Assembly (NCBI GenBank): GCA_015489095.1 | Contig: WFMN01000137.1 | Coordinates: forward strand, 1-29,612 | Source: Mariprofundaceae bacterium | GTDB lineage: Bacteria; Pseudomonadota; Zetaproteobacteria; Mariprofundales; J009 | Reading direction: 5' to 3' | DNA: 29,612 nucleotides | Shown here: piece by piece, positions 14,663 to 22,538 of the stretch | Layout of the letters: each line of letters opens with the position of its first letter | How positions within the stretch are numbered: the first letter of the stretch is position 1 | Position numbers and translations under genes: made by a program | Notes under the pieces: model-generated | Told to the model about the DNA's origin: nothing | Databases searched by the model: none | Seen by the model: the letters and a program-made list of their open reading frames with translations, nothing else

Positions 14663-15578
14663 CCCCTGCCTCTCCCCGCATCAACCGCCGCAAGGTGGAG
14701 ACCCCGCCCAACTGCCACACCGTCCACAACCCGGGAAGCGCCGCCAGCGAAATCAGCACCAGCCATAGCGCCGCCAGCGCGCCACCCTGCGCCTCGCTGC
14801 CACCGAAATAGAGCACAAAGCCGACATAGCCGCTCTCGCGGATCCCGAAGCCGTTGAGCGAAATCGGCACCATCGCCATCAGCGCCACCAGCCCCACCAT
14901 CACCCCATAGGCCGTCCACGCCATCGACATCCCCAAGGCGCCACCGAGCAGAAAGTGGATCTGCACCATGAGCACCTGCACCACCATCGACAGCGGCAGC
15001 GATTGCAGCCAGGCGCGACGAAACGCCGCACCCTCCAGCGGCAGCCGCACCAGCCAGCCCAGCTTCGCCGGCAACCGACGGTGGAGCCACGGCCACCCCA
15101 CCATCACCACCACCATGCCGATCACCAGCGCCGACCACCCCATCCAGACCAGCGGCGGCCAGTCAAACGCCAGCAGACAGAGGGTGACCACCGCCACCAG
15201 CGCGTAGAGCCCGTTGATGCGATCGAGGATCACACTGGCTCCCGCCTCCACCCCGACACCGCGCCGCCCCTCGCCCTTGGCCAGCAGCACGCCGCGCACC
15301 ACATCGCCACCGATGATCGACGGCAGAAACAGGCTGCAGAAGGCGCCGACGAAGACGATCTCCACCTTACGCCGCGCCGACACTTCAAGCCCCAGCCCGC
15401 GCGCGATCAGCGCCCAGCGCAACCCACTCACACCGTAGGAGAGGAGCAGACAGAAGAGCGCCGCCGACACCAGCCACGGATCGGCCGCGCGCAACTGTGC
15501 CCACACCGCCCCCAGATCGACCCACCACGCCAGCGCCGCCAGCACCGCCAGCGACAGCCCGACCTTAAGCCAGAGCAT
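14652..15578 (-). CDS. YbhN/UPF0104-type polytopic membrane protein (LPG synthase membrane-domain family)
   Basis: A 308-residue protein with about eight membrane helices and the family features: SYGVSGLRW near the start of helix 3, FLPSIIGGDVVRG, and PISLNGFGIRESGY near the C-terminus. It belongs to the same superfamily as the membrane domain of lysylphosphatidylglycerol synthase, but lacks the soluble synthase domain. Members are thought to move or handle lipids or lipid-linked sugars. The start chosen is ATG at 15576-15578 (MLWLKVG). No ribosome-binding site is visible, since the five-hairpin repeat begins directly upstream. A start inside the repeat (MLTSCEATMLW) is possible. Confidence 0.85.
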   Translation of the reverse strand: MLWLKVGLSLAVLAALAWWVDLGAVWAQLRAADPWLVSAALFCLLLSYGVSGLRWALIARGLGLEVSARRKVEIVFVGAFCSLFLPSIIGGDVVRGVLLAKGEGRRGVGVEAGASVILDRINGLYALVAVVTLCLLAFDWPPLVWMGWSALVIGMVVVMVGWPWLHRRLPAKLGWLVRLPLEGAAFRRAWLQSLPLSMVVQVLMVQIHFLLGGALGMSMAWTAYGVMVGLVALMAMVPISLNGFGIRESGYVGFVLYFGGSEAQGGALAALWLVLISLAALPGLWTVWQLGGVSTLRRLMRGEAGASG

Positions 15579-15581
15579 GGT

Positions 15582-15733
15582 GGCTTCGCAAGAAGTCAGC
15601 ATCGCGGCCACGGACGGCCGCGCAAATCAATGGCTTGCGAAGCAAGTCGTTGATTTGTGAGGAAGGTGAAAACCGCGCTTTTCGCCTTCCGTCAAGCAAC
15701 AAGTCCACGGACGGACTTGTTGCGATCTGCTCA
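15582..15733 (+). repeat. Full five-hairpin structured repeat element
   Basis: Five successive inverted repeats are visible. (A) GGCTTC/GAAGTC around 15583-15598. (B) GCGGCC/GGCCGC at 15604-15621 with loop ACGGAC. (C) AAATCAA/TTGATTT at 15624-15656 with an inner CTTGC/GCAAG stem. (D) a long stem at 15661-15690. (E) CAACAAGTCC/GGACTTGTTG at 15697-15722, again with loop ACGGAC. The 3' end TGCGATCTGCTCA is identical to the copy at 21396 and supplies the TGA of the oxidoreductase on the minus strand. A second full copy, inverted, lies at 28601-28750. Confidence 0.85.
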
Positions 15734-16723
15734 AACATCCAGCACCAACTTCCCCGCCATGTGGCCGGACTCAACGCGCCGATGCGCCTCCGCCGCCTCG
15801 GCCAGCGGCAGCAGATCGCTCACCATCACCGCCAGTTTTTTCTGCTCCATCAACTGCCCGCACTGCTCCAGAATCGCCGCCTGATGCCCGGCCGCATCCG
15901 GCAATCCCAGCACCATCGGTGTCAGCATCAGCTCCTGACTGATCCGCACATTGCGCAGCCGCAACCCCTTAAAGTCGGCATCGCTTGGCAGTTGCAGCAG
16001 GGTGACCAGATCGCCGTAGGGGCGCACCGCCGCCGCGGCCTGGGTGAAGGCTACGCCGCCCACCGTATCCAAGGCGACATCGACCCCGCCACCGCTCCAC
16101 GCCAGCAGCGAGGCCACCACATCGTCGCGGTCGTAGCGGATCACATGATCCGCACCCAACTCGGTCACCAGATCCGCCTTCTCGGCGCTGCTCACCGTGG
16201 TCGCCACCTCGCACCCCGCCACCTTGGCCAGCTGGATCGCCACATGCCCCACGCCACCCGCGCCGCCGTGAATCAACACCTTCATCCCGCCGCGCAGCGC
16301 CGCGCGATCAAACAGCGCCTCCCACGCGGTGATCAGCACCAGCGGCGAGGCGGCGGCCGTTGCCATATCCAGCCCCGCAGGCATCGGCGCCACATAGCGG
16401 CTATCGACCAGCGCGTATTCAGCATAGTTGCCGCAGGGCTGCCCCAGCCCGCCGTAGCAGTACCACACCTGATCGCCGACCCGAACCCCCTCGACCCCGT
16501 CGCCGACCGCCTCCACGACACCCGCGCCGTCGCACCCCAGCACCGCTGGCAGCGGCCGATCGAAGTAGAGCCCACGGCTGCGCAGCTTGGTATCGATCGG
16601 ATTGACGCCGGCGGCGTGCACCCGCACCAATAGCTCGCGCCCCTTCGGTGACCCAGGCCTAGGCAGCTGTTGCAGCCGCAACACCTCCGCCCCACCGACC
16701 GCGGTCATCACCACCGCCCGCAT
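15731..16723 (-). CDS. Zinc-free quinone-oxidoreductase-like (MDR family) NAD(P)H-dependent oxidoreductase
   Basis: A 330-residue medium-chain dehydrogenase/reductase of the quinone oxidoreductase branch. The N-terminal GroES-like domain has GVNPIDTKLR and LGCDGAGVVEAVG; the nucleotide-binding domain has IHGGAGGVGHVAIQLAK near residue 155. The cysteines expected for a structural zinc site are absent. The substrate cannot be told; it reduces quinones or activated alkenes in related proteins. ATG at 16721-16723 fits the family N-terminus (MRAVV); GTG at 16727-16729 overlaps the preceding stop and is an alternative. It is the last gene of an overlapping three-gene set, and its TGA lies in the end of the five-hairpin repeat. 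Confidence 0.88.
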   Translation of the reverse strand: MRAVVMTAVGGAEVLRLQQLPRPGSPKGRELLVRVHAAGVNPIDTKLRSRGLYFDRPLPAVLGCDGAGVVEAVGDGVEGVRVGDQVWYCYGGLGQPCGNYAEYALVDSRYVAPMPAGLDMATAAASPLVLITAWEALFDRAALRGGMKVLIHGGAGGVGHVAIQLAKVAGCEVATTVSSAEKADLVTELGADHVIRYDRDDVVASLLAWSGGGVDVALDTVGGVAFTQAAAAVRPYGDLVTLLQLPSDADFKGLRLRNVRISQELMLTPMVLGLPDAAGHQAAILEQCGQLMEQKKLAVMVSDLLPLAEAAEAHRRVESGHMAGKLVLDV

Positions 16724-16725
16724 GG

Positions 16726-17448
16726 TCACCGCGCCCCCCCGACCGGATAGGGGATACTGACATAGGGCACGCCGAACACCTCACCGAACGGCAGCTCATG
16801 CACACGCTCCTTCCCCTGCTGGTCGCGGTAGGCAACCTCCATCATCGCGACCGGCGCCGGCACCTGCGCCAGCCGATCCTTCCGCAGCGAGGCAAACAGC
16901 GACGCGTCGTAGGGAACCACCGTCAGGCGCTCCATCCGCATCTTCGCCAGCGTCTGCAGCGAGCGTGCCGCGATCGGCCGATCCGCCAACTGCGGCAGAA
17001 AGATGCTCGAGCGATCGGGCGCCAGCAGCCGCTTGGCCAGCAGCAACTGCGACGCCTGCGCATAACGGATCGTTACCCCCTGCCACTGTAGCTGATGCGT
17101 CGCCTTGATCGCCACCCCGGCCGGCGCCAACGAACCTCCCAGCAGGTTCCACCATTCCATCGGATTGCGCGGAAGATGGGGCTTCACCTTCGGGGCTCTC
17201 TTGGCGACTCGTTTGGAAGACACCTCCCGCTTCACATCTGGGCGCCCCTTCCGTTGCACCGCGCTCTTCACCGCGCTTTTATTCGCGGCGCGCTTTGGCG
17301 CCACCTGCGGCGGACAGTGGCTGTAGAGGTTGGTATAGACGGTGTGACCATTGATCACGCAGCGGAGCACCGCACCATGCGCGGGCAACACCGACAGCGC
17401 AAGCAATAGCGCCACCGAGGCCATCCGAAAAAGCGGATTACTGTGCAT
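16726..17448 (-). CDS. Exported protein with DUF4124-like N-terminus, unknown function
   Basis: A 240-residue protein with a signal peptide (ending near PAHG-AVL), then VLRCVINGHTVYTNLYSHCP. This resembles the short DUF4124 motif (a Cys-containing YRC-type strand followed by VYTN and a second Cys). A strongly basic linker follows (about residues 50-92, rich in Lys, Arg and Val), then a compact C-terminal domain of about 140 residues that I do not recognise. ATG at 17446-17448 has AAGGAGG 5-6 bases upstream and overlaps the 3' end of the preceding gene; an alternative GTG lies 6 bases upstream. It is probably periplasmic; its partners are likely the membrane protein encoded just before it. Confidence 0.75.
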   Translation of the reverse strand: MHSNPLFRMASVALLLALSVLPAHGAVLRCVINGHTVYTNLYSHCPPQVAPKRAANKSAVKSAVQRKGRPDVKREVSSKRVAKRAPKVKPHLPRNPMEWWNLLGGSLAPAGVAIKATHQLQWQGVTIRYAQASQLLLAKRLLAPDRSSIFLPQLADRPIAARSLQTLAKMRMERLTVVPYDASLFASLRKDRLAQVPAPVAMMEVAYRDQQGKERVHELPFGEVFGVPYVSIPYPVGGAR

Positions 17449-18739
17449 GTTCACCCTCCTTTGCCAGCAGGCACGCCTCCATCACCCCCCTTCGGCAGGC
17501 GTGCGCCATCACCTTCACCGCCTGCGCGCGCTTGCCGCCGCGGTAGAGCAGCCACCCCTCTGCCTGCAGCAGCCAGCCATCCTCGGGGTGCTGTCGCAAC
17601 AGCGGCCCAAACCGCTGCTCCGCCCTAGCCAAATTGCCGTGGCGCAACGCCTGAAAGATCGCCACCTTCTGCTGCGCTAGGGTCATCTTGCTCGCGGCGG
17701 GTTTGCGAACGGCCGGCCGCGCGGGCGCGGCAGGCGGCCTAGGATGGCGCGCCATCGCACGCGGCGGCGGGGTGGTTGCCCGCGGCGGCATCACCATTCC
17801 GCCGCCCAATTGGCCGCCAAACAGATATCCCGCCACAGGAACGAGGGCGATCAACCCCATCCACCCCCAGGCAATCACCTTCTGCGCCACGGGGGGGACG
17901 GCTCCCGCGGTGGGCAGCGCCCCCTGCTCCCCCTGCTCCCAACACTGCTCGCGGTAAAAGAGCACGATCAACGCCGTCACCAGCTGCATCGCCAGCAGAT
18001 CCACCACGATCACCAGCAGGATGCCGACCCCCATCGCCCCGGCGGTCATCAGCGCCGACATCATCGACGGGGCGTGCCCCGACGCCAGCGCCGACGCCAG
18101 CGCCGCGATCCCGGTGCCCCCCAGCAGAAACAGGATCGCCACCACCACGACCACGGCCAACAGCGCCAACAGCAGGCCGTTGCCCAGCATCGGCCAACAG
18201 AACCCCTGCGAAATCCGCCACGCGCGGCGGATCGCCGCCAGCGGGGTGACATCCTCGATGATCGTCACCATCGGCAGCGTCGCCAGCCGCAGCCCTAGCC
18301 AGAGCAACGGCAACGCCAACAGCAGCAGCGCCGGCTGCTGAAGCATCGCCGTCAGCGCCCCCACCAGCCCCAGCGCCACCGTCGCCAGCAGGGTCAGCAG
18401 CAGCGCGCTGTTGGCCGCCACCGGCCACCGCCGCCACCCCAGCGCCAGCGCCAGCCGCACCGGCACCTGCCCCGGTTTCTCGGTGGCCAGCAGCATCCCG
18501 CCGACAAAGACCACCCCCGCCACCACCTGCAGCAGCAGCGAGAGCAGCACCCCGACCGAGGCGATCGCCACGGAGGAGATCGCGCCGCCTCCCATCGCCA
18601 CGCCACGCATGGAAAACCCGATCAATCCCATCACCGCCGCCGCCATCAGCCCCAGCACCAACTGCAGCAGCGCCGTGCGCCAGATGAGGCGAAAGCCCAT
18701 GCCCAGCCTCGCTAAAAACGACCGTTTCCAAGCCAACAT
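17438..18739 (-). CDS. Polytopic membrane protein with Pro-rich linker and TPR/Sel1-like C-terminus
   Basis: A 433-residue protein. Residues 1 to about 310 hold six or seven membrane helices. A conserved-looking segment, VTIIEDVTPLAAIRRAWRIS, resembles the motif of membrane domains found in BPSS1780-like and glycerophosphodiesterase-associated proteins. A Pro/Ala/Arg-rich linker (about 318-350) leads to a C-terminal helical repeat domain (QALRHGNLARAEQRFGPLL and following) of TPR or Sel1 type. The start has AGGAGG 6 bases upstream. It heads the overlapping set with the DUF4124-like and oxidoreductase genes and is divergent from the lipoprotein gene across 136 bases. Confidence 0.72.
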   Translation of the reverse strand: MLAWKRSFLARLGMGFRLIWRTALLQLVLGLMAAAVMGLIGFSMRGVAMGGGAISSVAIASVGVLLSLLLQVVAGVVFVGGMLLATEKPGQVPVRLALALGWRRWPVAANSALLLTLLATVALGLVGALTAMLQQPALLLLALPLLWLGLRLATLPMVTIIEDVTPLAAIRRAWRISQGFCWPMLGNGLLLALLAVVVVVAILFLLGGTGIAALASALASGHAPSMMSALMTAGAMGVGILLVIVVDLLAMQLVTALIVLFYREQCWEQGEQGALPTAGAVPPVAQKVIAWGWMGLIALVPVAGYLFGGQLGGGMVMPPRATTPPPRAMARHPRPPAAPARPAVRKPAASKMTLAQQKVAIFQALRHGNLARAEQRFGPLLRQHPEDGWLLQAEGWLLYRGGKRAQAVKVMAHACRRGVMEACLLAKEGEHAQ

Positions 18740-18875
18740 CGCAACCTCCTACATCGTCCCGCAACCCGCCACCTTAGCCCCATCGCCGACCGACGGCAAT
18801 CGACTTGCAGAGCAGGGCTGCTCCCGGCAGCCTTTTGAAGCTTTGCACGCCACCGCCAACAGCAAGGAGCCGCCT

Positions 18876-19919
18876 TTGACCCCCACCGCCTCCATCCGCC
18901 TTCGCCTTCGTTCATGGCGCTTCGCCGCGGCGCTGCTGTTGCTGCTCGCCGGCTGCAACTTCAACCCCACCGGCATCGAGCTCGCCAGCGGCTGGAAGGC
19001 GAAATCGATGGCGGTGTGGCGCCATGTCCGACCCGATATGATGGTCGCCTCCGCCGACCACCGCTACCTCTACATCAGTTGCGAAACCAAGGCCGGCCTG
19101 AGCGCGCCCAGCCTCTACTTCTACAACATGCAACGGGGGCGCAGCACGCTGTTGATCAGCGGATTGCACCTCGCCGACGGGCTGAAGATGGCGCCGGACG
19201 GCAGCCTGTGGCTGGGAGAGGAGTTTGATCACGGGCTCATCTGGCGCATCGCCGAGCCCGACAAGCTGCCCGCGGAACAGCTCGTCCAGCGCGACAGCCT
19301 GCAAAGCTCCCATCCGGCCATCGCCCCACTCTACCGCGCCGGTCAGTTCGCCCATGAGGGGATCGCCTTCTCCGCCGATGGCCGCTACGCCTACCTCCCC
19401 GACGAGGACCGCCACGGCAGCCTCTACCGCTACCGCATGCGCCCTCCCCACCTGCTGCAGGTGGCAGGCGGCGACCACCGCTGGCACACCGTCTCCGACC
19501 CAAGGCAGGCGCGCGCGATCGCCAAGCAGCTAGGCGCGCTGCAATTCAACCGCATGGAGGATGCCGAAACCCTGCCCAACGGCCACCTGCTGATCGCCGA
19601 AACCGATGCCCCGCGCATCCTTGAAGTGATCGACCACGGCGAGCGCGTGGAGATCCGCACCTACCTTGACGACCCCCGCATCCACCATCCCGACAATCTG
19701 GCCTGGGACGCCTCCCGGCAGGTGCTGTGGATCACCGACGATGACAAACCCTCCCGCCTGTGGGCGTGGGACGGCCGCACCTTGGAACAGATCGCGCTGC
19801 ACAACCATGCCGAGATCACCGGTGTCACCCCCTTCGAGGGGGATCTGCTCATCAACCTGCAGGGGCGGGAGGATGGCCCCGAACTCACCTTGCGCCTGCA
19901 CGAGACGCTACCACAATGA
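18876..19919 (+). CDS. Lipoprotein with DUF839/PhoX-like beta-propeller
   Basis: A 347-residue protein starting at a TTG (18876-18878) with AAGGAG 6 bases upstream. The signal peptide has a lipobox LLAGC, so it should be lipid-anchored. The rest looks like a beta-propeller: repeated blocks such as ADGLKMAPDGSLWLGEEF, EGIAFSADGRYAYLPDED, FNRMEDAETLPNGHLLIAE, and HHPDNLAWDASRQVLWITDD. The RMEDAE and PDNLAWD blocks are similar to DUF839/PhoX-type phosphatase-like proteins, which use calcium and iron; catalytic activity cannot be judged here. The stop codon overlaps the next ATG (ATGA), coupling it to the glutamate-cysteine ligase gene. The reading frame is open upstream from 18411, but that part is a shadow of the divergent membrane-protein gene. 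Confidence 0.82.
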   Translation: MTPTASIRLRLRSWRFAAALLLLLAGCNFNPTGIELASGWKAKSMAVWRHVRPDMMVASADHRYLYISCETKAGLSAPSLYFYNMQRGRSTLLISGLHLADGLKMAPDGSLWLGEEFDHGLIWRIAEPDKLPAEQLVQRDSLQSSHPAIAPLYRAGQFAHEGIAFSADGRYAYLPDEDRHGSLYRYRMRPPHLLQVAGGDHRWHTVSDPRQARAIAKQLGALQFNRMEDAETLPNGHLLIAETDAPRILEVIDHGERVEIRTYLDDPRIHHPDNLAWDASRQVLWITDDDKPSRLWAWDGRTLEQIALHNHAEITGVTPFEGDLLINLQGREDGPELTLRLHETLPQ

Positions 19920-21268
19920 GCGACACTTCGCCGATCATCGACCACGAGGAGATGCTGGTCACCGCCCTCTCCTGCGGCTGCAAGCCGCCATCGGAGTGGC
20001 GCATCGGCACCGAACACGAAAAGATCAGCTTCCAGCGCCAAACCCTCCGGCCGGTGCCCTACTTCGGCGATCACGGCATCGGCAGGCTGCTGGAGCGGCT
20101 CAGCGCCACCACTCCGTGGCAACCGGTTCGCGAGGGCGACCACATCATCGCCCTCACCTTGGACGGCGCCTCGATCACGCTGGAGCCGGGCGGCCAGTTC
20201 GAGCTCTCCGGCGCGCCGCTGGCCTCGCTGTTTGCCACCTGCAAGGAGGTGCACGACCATCTGGCGCTGCTGGAAACCATCACCCGCGAGCTCGGCATCG
20301 GCTTTCTGGGCATCGGCTTCCAGCCCAAGTGGCGGCGCGATGAGATCGACTGGATGCCCAAAGGGCGCTACGCCATCATGCGTGACTACATGCCCAAGGT
20401 CGGCGGCTTGGGGCTCGACATGATGCTGCGCACCGCGACGGTACAGGCCAACCTCGATTTCTCCGACGAGGCGGATATGGCGCGCAAGATGCGTATCGCC
20501 TCGGCGCTGCAGCCGCTGGTCACCGCCCTGTTCGCCGCCAGCCCGTTCCGCGACGGCAAGCCCTCGGGTCACCGCTCCACCCGCGCCGCCTGCTGGCTCG
20601 ATACCGACCCCGCCCGCACCGGCATCCCGCGCTGCGTCTTCGATGACGACTTCGGCTTCGCCCACTATGTCGAATGGGCGCTCGATGTGCCGATGTACTT
20701 CGTCCAGCGCGATGGGCGCTACATCGACTGCACCGGCGCCTCCTTCCGCCACTTTTTGCGCGGCGAGCTGCCGCAACTGTCGGGGGAGTTGCCCACCCTC
20801 GCCGATTGGGAGCTGCACCTCTCCACCCTCTTTCCCGAGGTGCGCCTCAAGCAGTTTCTGGAGATGCGCGGCGCCGACAGCGGCGCCTCTTCGTGGATTT
20901 GCGCCCTGCCGGCGCTGTGGAAGGGGCTGTTGTACGACCCGCAGGCGCAAGACGAGGCGTGGCAGATGGTGGCGGACTGGAGCTGGGATGAGGTGATGCG
21001 ACTGCGGCGGCAGGCGCCCACCCTCGCCTTCGCCACCCCGTTTCGCGGCACCACCCTGTTGCCGCTGTGCCAACAGATGGTGGAGATCGCCAACCGGGGG
21101 CTGCGCCGCCTCGACCCCGAGGATGCCGCGCGCAGCGAAACCCTCTTTCTCGCGCCACTGGTTGAGGCGCTGGAGTGCGGCGAGACCCAGGCGGATCGGC
21201 TGCTGCGCCACTACCACCACCAGTGGCGGCAGCAGATCGATCCCCTCTTTCTGCACTGCATGCACTAA
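19916..21268 (+). CDS. gshA: Glutamate-cysteine ligase, GCS2 (plant/alphaproteobacterial) type
   Basis: First step of glutathione synthesis: ATP-dependent joining of glutamate and cysteine. The 450-residue protein has the GCS2-family features: IGTEHEKISF near residue 31, LEPGGQFELSGAP near 90, GIGFQPKW, MPKGRYAIMRDYMP, TATVQANLDF, LASPF-type ASPFRDGKPSG, and EMRGADSG. No gshB lies nearby. The ATG overlaps the upstream lipoprotein TGA, without a strong ribosome-binding site of its own, indicating coupled translation. A repeat mosaic starts three bases after the TAA stop. Confidence 0.95.
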   Translation: MSDTSPIIDHEEMLVTALSCGCKPPSEWRIGTEHEKISFQRQTLRPVPYFGDHGIGRLLERLSATTPWQPVREGDHIIALTLDGASITLEPGGQFELSGAPLASLFATCKEVHDHLALLETITRELGIGFLGIGFQPKWRRDEIDWMPKGRYAIMRDYMPKVGGLGLDMMLRTATVQANLDFSDEADMARKMRIASALQPLVTALFAASPFRDGKPSGHRSTRAACWLDTDPARTGIPRCVFDDDFGFAHYVEWALDVPMYFVQRDGRYIDCTGASFRHFLRGELPQLSGELPTLADWELHLSTLFPEVRLKQFLEMRGADSGASSWICALPALWKGLLYDPQAQDEAWQMVADWSWDEVMRLRRQAPTLAFATPFRGTTLLPLCQQMVEIANRGLRRLDPEDAARSETLFLAPLVEALECGETQADRLLRHYHHQWRQQIDPLFLHCMH

Positions 21269-21270
21269 CT

Positions 21271-21396
21271 GATGACTTCGCAAAAAGTCATCATCGCGGC
21301 TACACACGGGTTCGGGGAAAGGATTCCCCTCCTACAGGCTGTAGGAGCGGTTTCCAACCGCGAATTGCCACGGACGGACTTTTTGCGATCTGCTCA
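21271..21396 (+). repeat. Chimeric repeat: five-hairpin element with its centre replaced by a REP/BIME unit
   Basis: The left end (21273-21300; hairpin TGACTT/AAGTCA, then TCATCGCGGC) and right end (21368-21396; CCACGGACGGACTTTTTGCG onwards) match the ends of the five-hairpin element. The middle is instead a BIME-like pair: reverse GTAG hairpin at 21314-21335 and forward GTAG hairpin at 21341-21361. It fills the gap between gshA and lipB. Confidence 0.82.
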
Positions 21397-21405
21397 CTAA
21401 CTTCC

Positions 21406-22032
21406 GTGCTGTACGCTTGGCTGGGCGAGCAGCCCTACCTGCCGTTCTTGGCGCGCATGCAGCAGCAAGCAGCCTTACTACAGCGGGGAGAGGGTAAAGA
21501 GGCGATCTGGTGCTGCCACCACCCGCCGGTCTATACCACCGGCCGCAGGGGCGTCGACAATCGGGTGCGACCCGCGCTACCGGCGCCGCTGGTGGCCACC
21601 GACCGCGGCGGTGAAACCACCTTTCACGGCCCGGGGCAGTTGATGCTCTACCCCATCCTCAAGCTGAGGCCGCGCCACCTGCAGCCGCGCGCCTTTGTCC
21701 ATCTGCTGGAGGAGAGCTGCATCACCCTGTTGCGCCGGTACGGCATCACAGCGGTAAGAAAAACCGGCGCCCCCGGCGTATGGAGTGATCGCGGAAAGAT
21801 CGCCGCCATCGGCCTGCGCATCGGCGGCGGCGTAAGCTGGCACGGCATGGCGCTCAATGTCACCACCGATCTCGACTGGTTCGACGCCATCCGCCCGTGC
21901 GGGCTCCCCTTTTCCGCGGACAACATGGCGAACCACATCGCGCCGCCGGCGCTGGAGACGCTGGCCGAGGCGTGGTCGGTGATATTCAGGAAGATGGTGC
22001 CCGGCGAACCCTCGCCGACTGAAAGCGGCTAG
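21406..22032 (+). CDS. lipB: Octanoyl-[acyl-carrier-protein]:protein N-octanoyltransferase
   Basis: Transfers octanoyl groups from acyl carrier protein to lipoate-dependent enzymes. The 208-residue length fits the family. Conserved blocks are VYTTGRRG, TDRGGETTFHGPGQLMLYP, GAPGVW, K131 in DRGKIAAIGLRI, WHGMALNV and the catalytic cysteine C165 in RPCGL. The start chosen is GTG at 21406-21408, which begins the conserved LYAWLGEQPY region; the frame is open further upstream through the repeat. No ribosome-binding site is visible because the repeat ends 9 bases before the GTG. The 3' end overlaps the convergent YqhA-family gene by 4 bases. No lipA is in the window. Confidence 0.93.
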   Translation: MLYAWLGEQPYLPFLARMQQQAALLQRGEGKEAIWCCHHPPVYTTGRRGVDNRVRPALPAPLVATDRGGETTFHGPGQLMLYPILKLRPRHLQPRAFVHLLEESCITLLRRYGITAVRKTGAPGVWSDRGKIAAIGLRIGGGVSWHGMALNVTTDLDWFDAIRPCGLPFSADNMANHIAPPALETLAEAWSVIFRKMVPGEPSPTESG

Positions 22033-22535
22033 TGCCCCTGCTTGTGGCCGAAATAGCCCGCTAGCGATACCAGCAGAATGCCGCCACCCATGTAGAGGAT
22101 GTTGAGCGGGTTATCGAAGGTGACATGGAGCACCTGCTTGAAGAAGGCGACGATCAGGATCATCAGGATCACCTTGCCCAAGCGATCCTTCAGGTCGTCG
22201 AGACTCGCAACCTGTAGGATGTTGCCGGCGTTCTCCGCCCCGCGCGCGCACGCGATCTTGCCGATATGGAGCTCGTAAACACCGAGCGCGAAGATCAACA
22301 GCACCATCGCCAGCAGGAAGTCATCGACGGCGGTAATCACATGGCTGACGATGATGACATGGAAGTGTTCCACCTCGTGGCCACCGAAATAGACCCGGAT
22401 AAACTCAATCAGCAACTGCCCCATATCCCACGCCGAGGAGATGAACAGCAGCGCCATCCCCACCACGCACGACCAGACCGCCAGCAGCGTCAAGTAGCGC
22501 GAGTTCCACAGCAGCTTTTCGAGAAAATCCTGCAT
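22029..22535 (-). CDS. YqhA/UPF0114 family membrane protein
   Basis: A 168-residue protein with three or four membrane helices. It shows the family pattern of an N-terminal LEKLLWNSRY helix start, a DDFLLAMVLLIFALGVYELHI helix, the SLDDLKDRLGKVI segment and a C-terminal helix pair. The function of the family is unknown; some homologues are suggested to be channel- or stress-related. GGGAGG precedes the ATG; the gene starts three bases after the lpxC stop and is probably co-transcribed with it. Confidence 0.88.
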   Translation of the reverse strand: MQDFLEKLLWNSRYLTLLAVWSCVVGMALLFISSAWDMGQLLIEFIRVYFGGHEVEHFHVIIVSHVITAVDDFLLAMVLLIFALGVYELHIGKIACARGAENAGNILQVASLDDLKDRLGKVILMILIVAFFKQVLHVTFDNPLNILYMGGGILLVSLAGYFGHKQGH

Positions 22536-22538
22536 CGC

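Noticed and set aside
15582..15733. Five-hairpin element considered as a tRNA or known riboswitch
   Set aside because: No anticodon arm or CCA-like layout, present in multiple dispersed copies, and no riboswitch core that I recognise.
19760..19915. Earlier start for glutamate-cysteine ligase
   Set aside because: It would overlap the lipoprotein gene in another frame for 150 bases; the ATGA junction at 19916 fits the family N-terminus.
21271..21396. Repeats considered as a CRISPR array
   Set aside because: Copies are dispersed at different gene ends, are not evenly spaced, and lack unique spacers.
21175..21405. Upstream extension of lipB into gshA and the repeat
   Set aside because: The extension is out-of-frame gshA sequence plus translated repeat; the conserved LipB domain starts at the GTG at 21406.
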